Of a stretch of DNA of 64,000 bases, positions 33,093 through 43,654 are shown piece after piece. Both the position numbers and the translations under genes were made by a program. This DNA is from Apiosordaria backusii (taxonomy: Eukaryota; Ascomycota; Sordariomycetes; Sordariales; Lasiosphaeriaceae): contig JAUKTV010000010.1 of NCBI GenBank assembly GCA_030549205.1, positions 186,001 through 250,000 of the forward strand, in the 5' to 3' direction. The notes under the pieces are model-generated. The model saw only the letters and a list, made by a program, of their open reading frames with translations. It was not told where the DNA came from and ran no database searches. The first letter of the stretch is position 1; each line of letters starts with the position of its first letter.

Positions 33093-34852
33093 ATGAGGCT
33101 CGCTTTCATTATCGCTACCCTCCTCGCCTGGGCTGCTCAGCCGACTGTTGCCGCCCCTCTTGAGCATTCAAAGAGACAAAGCTGTGCGAACGGCCCTACC
33201 GTGAGGAACTGCTGGGGCGACTTCAGCATCGACGATGATGTTACCTACACTTGGCCCGACACAGGCGTGACTCGTTCGGTAAGTTCGTGATGCTTGGAAG
33301 GCTTGGCTCCTGTTCCTGACAACAGCAGTACTCCTTCGATGTTGGGCTGGCGACCCTTGCTCCTGATGAGGTCGAGAAAGTCATGATGGTTGTCAACGGA
33401 CAATATCCTGGACCTACCATTGAAGCAAATTGGGGTGACAATGTTCAAGTCGAAGTCTGCAACAACCTACCCGAGAACGGGACTAGCATCCATTTCCACG
33501 GGGTCCGTCACTTTAACACCAACCATGCCGATGGAGCCGTGTCTCAAACCGAATGCCCCATCGCGCCGGGTGACTGCCACAGCTACCACTTCAAAGCAAC
33601 CCAGCACGGCTCCAGCTGGTATCACTCCCACTACTCGCTACAGTATGGTGATGGGCTACTTGGACCCATGGTCATTCATGGCCCTACCACGGCCAACTGG
33701 GACATTGACCTTGGCCCGTTGCTCATCACTGATTATTATCACGAATCAGTCTTTGATCTGGCAGAGCAACCCTTGACAAGGATCATCGGTACCCCACCAG
33801 TGGCTGTAAACGGCCTGATGAACGGCAAGAACGAGTACCTGACCGGGACAGGGAGCCGCGCTGAGTTTACCTTCACTCCTGGGAAAAAACACCTCCTCCG
33901 GCTCGTCAACACTGGCTCAGAAATGATCTTTCGCTTCGCAGTGGACCAGCACCGCATGACTGTGGTAGCCATGGACTTCATCCCCATCCAGCCATATGAA
34001 ACTGAAAGCCTTCTCATCGCCGTCGGCCAGCGCTACGATGTCATCATCGAAGCCGATCAGTCGCCCGACATCTCGTACTGGGCTCGAGGCGTGCCCATGA
34101 CGAGCTGCTTCGCCATCAACCTCATGCCGACCGATATTCGGGCCATCGTCCGATACTCATCACCCACCCCTGTAACAGGTGACCCAACAAGCAACTCCTG
34201 GCTGATGCTTGACACGTGCGCGGACGAGGACCTCTCCAATCTGGTCCCGTATATCCCCCATTCCGTTGGCTCATCTTCCCTTACCGAAAACTTTGACGCT
34301 GTACTCCTGCCCAGCCCGGGAGATAGTTACGCAGTGAGGTGGCGAGTGGGGGGCTCCGAGCCCTACAACCCGCCCAAAGATAACCCCGTGGTGAAGCAAG
34401 TCATTGATACCAGTGCCGTCAACCTCACAGCTGTGTTCAACCCGCTCGACTTGACCTCGTTAGCTCCTTCGTCATGGGTGTATCTCATCGTTGAGTCACT
34501 CGTTCCTCTGCCTCATCCTCTGCATCTCCACGGCCATGACACGTACATCCTGGCAAGGGGCACAGGGCCGTACGTCCAGCTGTTGACGAACTTGGAGCTA
34601 GGGAGTCCGCCGAGGAGGGATACCTTCAATCTACCGCAGAACGGGTATGTCGTATTGGCTTTTCAGAATGATAACCCGGGCAGTTGGCTGTTGCACTGCC
34701 ATCTCCAGTGGCACCTCCATGATGGGTTTGCATTGAGCGTTGTTGAGGGCACCTCGGGCGCGATTCAGGACGTCTATGGAGGTGGCGAGGATGCCGAGAT
34801 GCGGAGAGTCTGCCAGAACTGGGGACTGAGTGGGTTGGAGGGCAGACACTGA
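33093..34852 (+). CDS. Secreted laccase-type multicopper oxidase
   Basis: Two exons (33093-33278, 33329-34852) give 569 residues. A signal peptide covers about 1-20. Three cupredoxin domains follow with all four copper motifs: HFHGVRHFNTNHADG (L1), WYHSHYSLQYGDG (L2), HPLHLHGHD (L3) and HCHLQWHLHDGF (L4). Ten residues after the L4 Cys, the type-1 copper axial position is Phe, which in known laccases goes with high redox potential, although ascomycete laccases usually have Leu. Two Cys-bearing segments (SCANGP, NCWGDF) after the signal peptide match the N-terminal pattern of fungal laccases. It oxidises phenols with reduction of oxygen to water. It may act in pigment formation or in lignin/phenolic chemistry; no neighbouring pathway enzyme points to one. 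Confidence 0.92.
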
Positions 34853-35748
34853 GGTGGGATGCGGCTCAGGGAGGGATATGTTCTTCGGTACCGGGAGTAA
34901 TATGTCGAGGTTAAACTCGGTGCTGAAGTTCAGGTTGAATGGAGAGGTATTGTAGCCTCAATGTAAACAGTGGAGCTGTGAGGCGGGACGGGGCTGAATT
35001 GCGAGCTGCGGCTAAAGTGACTGGCGCGTGGGGGAAGAAATAGGGGTCTAGATTTTTATAAGAAACAAAGCTTTTCACGATCCCCCGAGGTACCTGTGTC
35101 GCATCTCTCGTCTTCAATCATTCCAGGTGGTCGCAGTGTCATTCATCTTTCAGCGGCTTCACCAGTTGGTTCAGTTGCTTCAGTTCAGAGCCCAATCGAT
35201 AAAGCTGCCAACTGGAACGTTTTCGAATCAGCCCTGTAGCCCCACTTTCTTATCAGCAGAGATAAGGTAACCTGAGCTAGAGAAGCAGCGGCAGTTGGAG
35301 GCGGCCCTTTGTGCCACCGAGTGTCGTCATAGAGGTGCAGCGGGCGTTCCAGGTTCCAGTTGGCTTGGCCCCGATGGCCAACAAGGCAATGGATCTTGAA
35401 GCGTCCATTCTCCCATCTGATATCATCAGACAGGCCGTTGGATGGACAACTACTACTACTACTTCGACCTCCGAGATGACTTGGGAACTAAATCGCAGTC
35501 GCTGTCTTCGCACCCTTAACACCAGATTCATCTACGGGACAGTGGTAAGTCCCCACCCCCTGCTTCCAGTTCTCTTGTCGCGGGTCCATGGCCACTATTA
35601 GTCTCGACGGCTTCAGCATCTGTTCTGTCTTGGCGCTTGCAAATTCTGGGGCTCCTTCTTTTAGTCTTGCGAACATTGAATACCTAGTTACTGACCGGAA
35701 TGCCTCGACCTTCAGCCTTTACTGCACGCAGTCATCTTTTGCATCGAG
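34853..35748. other. Intergenic between laccase and Mpv17 genes
   Basis: Nothing gene-like recognised; a 96-codon ORF at 35311-35601 has no recognisable features. It contains the leader of the Mpv17 gene. Confidence 0.5.
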
Positions 35749-36627
35749 ATGGCCCTTTTCGCACGACTTACCAGCCGGTTCAATGGCTACTACGAGGAGC
35801 GACCGAGTATGTGCTTTTCCCATGTTTTGGTCACCCGTCTAGAATATGGAATACTGACAGACTTGACCCTTGCAGTCCTCACCATGATGGTTAGCAACGC
35901 CATCCTAGGTGGCATAGCCGACACCGTCGCCCAATCCATCACGGCGATCCGCCAGCGTGCCGTGCGCAAACACCCATACGGCCTCGACGCCCGAGAAGAC
36001 GCCCTTGCTATCGAAATCCACGAACTCGACCGCAAGAACCCCCTCAGCGACCGCGACCTGATCCCCGACTCCAAAGCCCTCCCTCCCCCCTTCGACTTTG
36101 AGCGCCTGGCTCGCTTCATGGCCTACGGCTTCTGCATGGCACCCATCCAATTCCGGTGGTTCAAGTTCCTCGAGAGCACATTCCCCTTGACCAAGGCGAA
36201 CGCATTTATCCCGACGATGAAACGGGTGGCCTGTGACCAGCTTGTCTTTGCGCCGTTTGGCGTGGCCGCCTTCTTCACGGCCATGACCCTGGCCGAAGGT
36301 GGTGATACAAAGGCGGTATCTCAGAAGTTGAAGGACATGTATTTCCCTACGCTCAAGGCTAACTACATCCTGTGGCCCGCGGTGCAGGTTGTCAACTTTC
36401 GGTTGATGCCAGTGCAGTTCCAGCTTGTAAGTCAAACCGGTATTTTCTTTGTTGAGGCTGCCTGCTGTGTTGGTGGGGGGAGTAAGCTAATGTATGACTT
36501 GCATGAACAGCCTTTCGTGTCCACTGTTGGTATTGCCTGGACTGCGTATCTGTCTCTGACGAATGCTGCCGAAAACGTGCAGCAGGGAAAGCCAAGAGCC
36601 ATGGAGATGGAGAGCCTGCCGAGATGA
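35749..36627 (+). CDS. Mpv17/PMP22-family membrane protein
   Basis: Three exons (35749-35806, 35876-36426, 36511-36627) give 241 residues, all in phase. Family marks are the N-terminal N-A-I-L-G-G-I-A-D-T-V-A-Q segment, the FMAYGFCMAPIQFRWFKFLE block, and KANYILWPAVQVVNFRLMPVQFQ, which is the Mpv17/PMP22 signature (W-P..Q..NF..VP). The exon 2/3 junction joins that signature to PFVSTVGIAWTAYLS. Relatives are four-helix proteins of peroxisomal or mitochondrial inner membranes thought to form small channels. A hydrophilic insert (about residues 45-85, rich in Asp/Arg) separates the first helix from the core. Destination is not decidable. A GAC/TAC microsatellite sits a few bases after the stop. 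Confidence 0.9.
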   Translation: MALFARLTSRFNGYYEERPSMCFSHVLVTRLEYGILTDLTLAVLTMMVSNAILGGIADTVAQSITAIRQRAVRKHPYGLDAREDALAIEIHELDRKNPLSDRDLIPDSKALPPPFDFERLARFMAYGFCMAPIQFRWFKFLESTFPLTKANAFIPTMKRVACDQLVFAPFGVAAFFTAMTLAEGGDTKAVSQKLKDMYFPTLKANYILWPAVQVVNFRLMPVQFQLVSQTGIFFVEAACCVGGGSKLMYDLHEQPFVSTVGIAWTAYLSLTNAAENVQQGKPRAMEMESLPR

Positions 36628-36634
36628 TTACGAG

Positions 36635-36694
36635 GACGACGACGACGACGACGACGACGACTACTACTACTACTACTACTTCTACTACTACTAC
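36635..36694. repeat. Trinucleotide microsatellite (GAC)9 then (TAC)n
   Basis: Nine GAC units (36635-36661) pass directly into six TAC units, one TTC and four TAC units. It starts 8 bp after the Mpv17 stop codon, so lies in the 3' UTR. Confidence 0.9.
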
Positions 36695-37599
36695 TTTAAG
36701 ACACATATAGCTTGGGCGGATACATGTACAGGATAGGCCACGGCAGGACATGATCAGACTGCATTAGGGCGTGGACTTTGGTAACAGGTTTCCTTTTTTC
36801 TTCTTCTTTTGTACAATCTCTCTCTGCATTGGGACATACATCAGACGGCATTGGGTCGACATGGCGGTAGACTTTTGCTAGTGTCGACGGAGCATGGAGT
36901 TGGGACACTGGCCTCTTGTTTCTGGCTTGATAGACAGCCAGTATTGATACAATTTATTTCTTAGATTGACTTGCATCTCTGGGATAATCAGAGTGATGGG
37001 TTAAGCCTCGACTTGGTCAAGGTATCTCCAGGTGAAGATAGTATGTGGCCCGTGTACACACTGGGGAATGCTTCCGTGGACAACAGATGAATCGGGTTCA
37101 GGGAACCGGACATCCGTATGAGTTCATCGTCAGGGTAGTCAGATGTAGAAAGATTTCCCCGCTTGTTCTTCGTAGACATCCCAATGGTTATGGCGAACTG
37201 ATACAGCCATTCAAGGTGGTTTGATGGAATGTTTCATGTAATAAACACGGAGCCCACCACAGCTTTTCCATTGCTCAATCAGAGCTCAACAATTTGGCAA
37301 TGTCAAGCATCTGGAAGGGGTTGGAAAGAAGCGAGACCGGACAAGCAAAAGACAGCCAACCAACCGTCGACGTCACAGCTCTAGCATAACCCCACCCTAG
37401 CTTTTTACCCCTCTATGAGTACCCCTCCAGCTACCCGTCTCCCGCCCGGCACCCCAGTCAACCGGCCTTGGGACATCAGCTCAGCTCACCTGTCTGCGTC
37501 TTTTTTCGTCTGTGTCTTGGAAGTCTCCGTAATCAAACATCATTCGCCTACTCCATCCACTCTCCCATAGACTGTCAGTTTCGTCAATTGCTAGTCAAC
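36695..37599. promoter_or_regulatory. Promoter side of pgk
   Basis: No gene in this 0.9 kb. The last 200 bp before the ATG are strongly C/T-rich on the plus strand, as is common in promoters of highly expressed glycolytic genes in ascomycetes. No TATA box stands out. Confidence 0.45.
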
Positions 37600-38970
37600 A
37601 TGTCTCTTTCCAACAAGCTCTCCATCGAGGACGTCGACCTCAAGGGCAAGCGCGTCCTCATCCGTGTATGTCTAGCTCTGATATTCTTCCGTTGCCATAG
37701 CTAACCATTGGCTTCCCATCACAGGTCGACTTCAACGTCCCCCTTGACGCCGACAAGAAGGTCACCAACCCCCAGCGTATCGTCGGTGCCATCCCCACCA
37801 TCAAGTATGCCATCGACCATGGCGCCAAGTCCGTCATCCTCATGTCCCACCTCGGCCGCCCCAACGGCCAGGTCAACCCCAAGTACTCCCTGAAGCCCGT
37901 CCTCCCCGAGCTTGAGAAGCACCTCGGCAAGAAGGTCACCTTCGCCCCCGACTGCGTTGGTCCCGAGGTCGAGGAGATTGTCAACAAGGCTGATAACGGA
38001 GACGTCGTCCTTCTTGAGAACCTCCGCTTCCACATTGAGGAGGAGGGCAAGGGTGTCGATGCTGAGGGCAACAAGGTCAAGGCCGACAAGGCCAAGGTCG
38101 AGGAGTTCCGCAAGGGCCTCACCAAGCTCGGTGACATTTACGTCAGTAAGTTTTGACCTGACTCCCCAACATAGCTTACTTGCTTGCTGACAAACAACAG
38201 ACGATGCTTTCGGCACTGCCCACCGCCCCCACTCTTCCATGGTCGGCATTGACCTCCCCCAGAGGGCTGCCGGTTTCCTCATGAAGAAGGAGCTCGACTA
38301 CTTTGCCCAGGCTCTGGAGAACCCCAAGAGACCATTCCTTGCCATCCTCGGTGGTGCCAAGGTTTCAGACAAGATCCAGCTCATTGACAACCTCCTCGAG
38401 AAGGTCAACACTCTCATCGTCTGCGGTGGCATGGCTTTCACCTTCAAGAAGACCCTCTACAATGTCCCCATTGGCAACTCTCTCTTCGATGAGGCTGGCG
38501 CCAAGACTGTTGGTGACCTGATGGAGAAGGCCAAGAAGAACAACGTCAAGGTTGTCCTTCCCGTCGACTATATCATTGCCGACAAGTTCGACAAGGACGC
38601 CAACACTGGCAAGGCTACTGATGCCGAGGGTATTCCCGACGGCTGGATGGGTCTTGACTGCGGTGAGGAGTCTATCAAGCTCTACAAGCAGGCCATCGAT
38701 GAGGCCCAGACCATCCTCTGGAACGGCCCTGCTGGTGTGTTCGAGTTTGACAAGTTTGCCAACGGCACCAAGGCCACTCTTGATGCTGCGGTAGATGCCG
38801 CCCAGAACGGCAAGGTTGTCATCATTGGCGGTGGTGATACCGCTACTGTTGCGGCCAAGTATGGTGTTGAGGACAAGCTCAGCCACGTCTCGACTGGTGG
38901 TGGTGCCAGCTTGGAGCTGCTCGAGGGCAAGGAGCTGCCCGGTGTCAAGGCGCTGAGCGAGCGCAAGTAA
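37600..38970 (+). CDS. PGK1: Phosphoglycerate kinase
   Basis: Three exons (37600-37665, 37725-38145, 38201-38970) give 418 residues, the usual fungal length. It interconverts 1,3-bisphosphoglycerate + ADP and 3-phosphoglycerate + ATP in cytosolic glycolysis. Seen motifs are the 3-PG-binding VDFNVPLD and HLGRPNG, VLLENLRFH, NDAFGTAHR, the nucleotide-domain LAILGGAKVSDKI, WNGPAGVFEFD, and the C-terminal GGGDTATVA ... HVSTGGGASLELLEGK with its Gly-rich anion loop. Codon use is strongly biased to C-ending codons, consistent with high expression. It is followed on the other strand by sem1. Confidence 0.97.
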
Positions 38971-39331
38971 AAGATGGGTCGTGTAGGAAAAAATGGAGCC
39001 TCTGTAGTCTTTAGTGTTGATCGCAAATACCTCAATCACAATACCTAGATAGTGCAACCGAGCATTTCTTTTGGAAATACCCGCCTGATGATGAACACAA
39101 TGCTTTATTAGTTCGTGTCATCCGTGTCGGGAGCCCTGACGTCACGCGTTGTGGATGATACATTCTTCTCTTCATTCATGTCTATGTCTCCCAGGCGTAC
39201 CTAGACATGTCTTTTGATGAGAACCGGATTGCTGAAAATGGCCTGGCCCTCTTATGTATGTGATAATCATATTATTTCCTCTCAATCGTCTCTCCTCGCC
39301 GCTGGGCTTCTCGTTCGCTTGCTAAATCGAA
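38971..39331. other. 3' gap between convergent pgk and sem1
   Basis: A 361-bp stretch with both 3' UTRs. No gene seen. Confidence 0.5.
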
Positions 39332-39736
39332 TCACCGCTTCTTGGACGCCTCGACCTTTTTGAGTTCTTCCCTGTTTGGTTGTCCATATTAGCCCAGTGT
39401 CATCGTGAATGTAGGGTGGCACGCGTACTTGAGTTGGTTGGAAAAGTCATCTGTCGTGTCATCGTCGTCCCAGGACTCCTCCCAAAGGTGCTGTGGCTGC
39501 TGGTTCTGGGTGGCTTCTGTGTCGTCTGCTTGCCAGTCTGTTTGCCCAACTCAACGTATTAGCGAGCTTGTGGTATGGATGCAAATAGGGGAAGACAGAA
39601 ACGTACCATCGACGGGGAAATCCTCAAACTCGTCGTCCTCCTCGAGGGTTTGCTGCTTTTGCTGTTGGGGCTGCTGGTCGGCGGGGACGTCGGAGCTGGA
39701 CTTTGGGTCGGCTGAGGGGGCTTTGGAGGTTGCCAT
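39332..39736 (-). CDS. SEM1: 26S proteasome lid subunit Sem1/DSS1
   Basis: Three exons (39736-39607, 39537-39429, 39371-39332) give 92 residues. The acidic core LEEDDEFEDFPVDDW, the second block LWEESWDDDDTTDDFSNQLK, and the basic tail KEELKKVEASKKR are the Sem1/DSS1 pattern of two acidic-aromatic ubiquitin-binding segments plus a C-terminal helix. The N-terminus is Ser/Pro/Gln-rich. Sem1 tethers Rpn3 and Rpn7 during proteasome lid assembly and also serves in TREX-2 and other PCI complexes. Exon 1 ends after one base of a codon (GAT G|), restored as GAC by exon 2. Exon 3 is only 40 nt. It is divergent from iml2 with a gap of about 1.1 kb. Confidence 0.93.
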
Positions 39737-40803
39737 TTTGTTGGGCTTGGTTGTAGGTAGACTGGTGATCGTCGCTGGTTGCACGATTCGAAAGTCAGTC
39801 GTGTGGAAGTGTTGGAAAATAAACGTTGGAATTGGTTGGTGTTTGTTGATGCGGCTTGCGCTTTGGTGGATTGGGGATTGCGATTGCCTTGCGATGCCTG
39901 GCCGCCTGAGTGGCAGGGGAAAGGCTGATTAGGTAAGACTGCCGGGCCCAGGAATTAGGTAGAGTGGCTTTGGTTTCCAGAACACAGCCGCAGCCGCTCG
40001 CTTTGATTTTGACGACTGTGTCCACTAGCGCTGACGAGTCAGGCTGTTGTTTGTGGTTTTACTTCTGGGTTCGGAGAGTTCCCCGTTTCTCTTTCAAGCC
40101 TCAAAATGGATGCTGAGATGAGCAGAGAAGGGAAGGGGGCTGGTAGGTAATCCACAGGGACGTCACTGCTGAGCATGACAAACATCATCACATCAACCAC
40201 CTCATCAAGAAGGGGCATCTCAAAACGCTTGATTATGTCATTGACACAGTCGGTAGATGATGAACAGGATGGACAAAGATGAACTGAAATGGCGCTGCGC
40301 ATCGGCGTGGGATTCTGGGATCTAGCCGTCATCTCCCGCTGACCGGTCCCGCGGGGTTTGTTCCACCAGGCACGCGAGCTGCCTACTCCGCCGTACCTAG
40401 GGTCCTGTGCGGGCAAGTAAATTGTAGCGGGGCACTTCCCTGCGCGCCGCCCGCGTCAGCGGTTGTTCAACACCGTTGGAAACGTTCGCAGGGATCGGGA
40501 CGGTTCAACAGCCCGCCGGGCCTGCCAACCTGGATCTCAAAGAACAAAAAGCCCTCCACTGCCTCAAGGTATTCTCCTTGCACTTCTCTTCGCTTGTGAT
40601 CGCCGGCGCTGCCGGTTTTGTTCTCTCCTGGTTGCTCAAGAATATCCCGTCGCTACACAGTATATATTCTCGGACTCTTCTTTTATCTGTTTCCAGTCCG
40701 AGCTGACCTCCGAACAATTATCTACCTTAGTTAGTACAGGTCCATCATACTACTCCTCGAAGCTGTCTCGACACAATTGCCACCAGCATTTTCGGGCGCC
40801 GCC
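39737..40803. promoter_or_regulatory. Divergent promoter region, sem1 / iml2
   Basis: About 1.07 kb between outward-facing genes. ORFs near 40463-40993 overlap the IML2 start in other frames and look like shadows. A long leader for iml2 with an upstream intron is possible but I cannot show it. Confidence 0.4.
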
Positions 40804-43361
40804 ATGTCGGGCCTTCGATCGTGGTTCCGCGGCTCTGCCGCTCCGGCGTCCAAATCCTCTACGAAACCTCCAAGCACAGTACCGAGCCCTACGACAAGCA
40901 CCCACTCCCTCAATGGCACCAAATCACATAGCAAAAAGAAAACGGGCGCTATCGACGATGACCAGGAAATTCAGGACATGGAGGATGCTATGATGGCAGC
41001 GGGCCTGATCATGAACGACGATATCGAAGGGGCAGAGGTACGGCTACGCATGCGGGAAGACTCGTCAACGTTCCACGCACTCGGCCTCGGGGTGTCCACG
41101 TTTATGAGGAGTATTCTCAGTTTCGAAAAGGATATTATGAACGAGGCCGCAACTCGGCTCAATGCGACAGAAGCGAGAGCGTGGGATGACAAGACCAAGG
41201 CAGAGAAAGAGGCGGCCAAGGCCAATGGGACGGCTGTAGCTGGGTACTGGTATTCTTCTGCTGCGAAGCCTACAGGCCATGTGGAAGGAGGGACGAGCAA
41301 TATCTACCCGCCCGGTTCAGAATTCGCGCTTGTGCATGCAGAGGCGCAGCTGATGAATGCTGTCGTTGCCGTCATGCATGAGAGCTTGACTGAGGGAATT
41401 AAGGGGTTCTACAAGCTGCGGAAAGCCTTTGTCACGTTGGAAGGGATCATGACGGCCGAGCAGCAGTACCTTGACTCAGTCAATGCAGTTTCTTCCGAGG
41501 CTTCCGCGCTGCCGCCAGCGAGGAGAACTATCTCTGCGAGGAGGACGAGCTTCTCCGAGGATCCTATGCCCGGCACGTTTGACGAGTCCGAGTTCGCCGA
41601 TCTCGAAGATCCACCCACCCCGATACCTGAGGAGGTGGACGAAAAAGGCGTAAGCAAGAACCAGAAGGTATCGAATGAGGTTGACACGAAACAAAAAGTC
41701 GACGAGACGGCGGTACTCGATGAAAAACTTGGGAGATTGGTTGTATCGTCCCCTGGGACACCAGAAAACTTTCAGACACCTCTGCAATCACGACCTCCAT
41801 CTGTCAAGGGTAAAGACACTGACACGCCCCAGGATGGGGCGCAAACTCCCTCCAGCGCGGCCCAGCTGGCCCAGATGAACGCTGCGGGAGCGGACACTGC
41901 CTTGTTCAAATCCACTGTCGACATTTTTGTTCATAGTGGCGCTAACATGTGCTTCGGCGTGCTTCTTCTCATCATCTCCATGGTCCCGCCTGTCTTCTCG
42001 AAGCTCCTTTATGTAATCGGCTTCAAGGGCGACCGTGACCGTGGTGTTCGCATGCTCTGGCAGGCCACCAAGTTTCCCAACATCAACGGAGCCATGGCGG
42101 GCCTTTTCTTGTTGACTTACTACAATACGTTTATTGGCATGGCAGACATCCTACCGCCTGATCACGAGCTGGAACAAATCGACGACAATGACTCTGCCGC
42201 GTCAACAGAACTGGAAGCGGTCAGCTATCCCAAAGAGAAGTGCGCCGCGTTACTGGTGGCCATGAGAGAGCGTTACCCCGATTCCCGGCTTTGGAAGCTG
42301 GAAGAGGCGAGGATGCTGGCCAACGAGAAGAAGCTCGACGAGGCCATCGTGACGCTCAAAGAAAACATGGACAGCAAGATGCGCCAGGTGGCGGCCTTGA
42401 TGAACTTTGAGCTGAGCATGGCCTCGATGTACGTCATGGATTGGCCGTCTATGAAGGACAACTTTTTGCGATGCATCGAGTTGAACAACTGGAGCCATGC
42501 TCTGTACTATTATATTGCTGGATGCGCCGAGGTGGAGATGTATAGAGATGCCTTCCACAAGCTCAAGACGGCCGAGGGACAGGAAAGGAGCGTGTTGGAG
42601 ACGGAGTTGGCGAAGCATAAGAAGCTGGCCGAGGAGTATCTGAGGAAAGCGCCCACTGTAGCCGGGAAGAAGCGATTTATGGCAAGGCAGTTGCCCTTTG
42701 AGGTGTTTGCCTGCAGGAAACTGCAAAAGTGGGAGGACAGAGCGAAGAACTTGGGGATGGAGTTGATCGACGTTATTGCCGTCAGTCCGGCCATTGAGAT
42801 GATCTATCTGTGGAACGGAACCAAGAGGATGTCCGCCCCGCTCTTGGAAAAGGCGAGAGGCTTCCTCAGCTGGGAACGGTGCACTGCTCCCAAGGACAAG
42901 TTGAACAAGATCAAGGAGGAGAAGGATGAACTTGCTATTCTGGCATTGGCGGAGTGTGCGTTGCTGAGGCAGCTGGGGCAAGGGAAGGAGGCAAGGGCTC
43001 TTGTCGAGCCTTTGCTGGGTATGGATAGGTATGCTTCCTTCAAATAACGTTTATGTTGCTAGGTCATGGACTAACATTGATGACTAGAACACTCTTCAAA
43101 GGCCCAACAAGGGATGATTACTGCCTTGCTGCTGCTCACTACGAAATGGCTTCGGTCGCCTGGATGGAAGTTTGCGACCCTCAAGGCTGGCCAGAGAAAA
43201 ACCCTGAAGAATTCCGCAAAGCAAAGACGGAAGAGTGCCAACAATACCTGGAAAAGGTGTCCAGATGGGAGGGATTTGTGCTGGACGCTAGGTTCGGAAT
43301 AAGAGTCAAGGCTGGGTCCGAGACATTACGGTGGTTCAAGGACAAGAAGGGTTGGGCGTAA
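40804..43361 (+). CDS. IML2: IML2-like mitochondrial outer-membrane/TPR protein (DUF3808)
   Basis: Two exons (40804-43028, 43088-43361) give 832 residues. The pattern matches the Iml2/TTC39 family. It starts with a Ser/Thr/Lys-rich N-terminus, then the LMNAVVAVMHESLTEGIKGFYKLRKAFVTLE segment, a gap, then FVHSGANMCFGVLLLIISMVPPVFSKLLYVIGFKGDRDRG, and TPR-like helices with KEKCAALLVAMRERYPDSRLW. The C-terminal part has further helical pairs ending with KAKTEECQQYL. Yeast Iml2 is an outer-mitochondrial/lipid-droplet-linked protein needed for clearing inclusion bodies. An insertion of about 140 residues (about 230-360) is Pro/Glu/Ser-rich and disordered, not part of the core. Start at 40804 is an ATG in good context; the open frame begins further upstream without an ATG. 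Confidence 0.88.
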
Positions 43362-43654
43362 TCTGGGGCCAGCGCAGCACAGAGTTGGCTACAATTTTTG
43401 CATGGAACGGCGTTGGGTCACTTGTGGGGGTGTAAGCGGTTATATATACACGGAGGCTTTATAAATTTAGACATGTCCTACTGTGGTTGGACGGGCCTTG
43501 GGTAATGGGAATATACACAGGATACACGAACTGGTAAACCACTTTTGTCTATTGTCGCGGTTCATCTCATCGCTTCATTACATACGGGTATCATCCAATA
43601 TTGTGAGTGCATATGCAGATATCCAAAACTCCAAAACCATATCTATCCAAGCCA
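43362..43654. other. 3' gap between convergent genes
   Basis: About 290 bp between the stop codons of iml2 and the hydroxylase-like gene. No gene seen. Confidence 0.5.

Noticed and set aside
37719..39057. Minus-strand ORFs of 187 and 230 codons over pgk
   Set aside because: Shadows of the highly codon-biased pgk gene.
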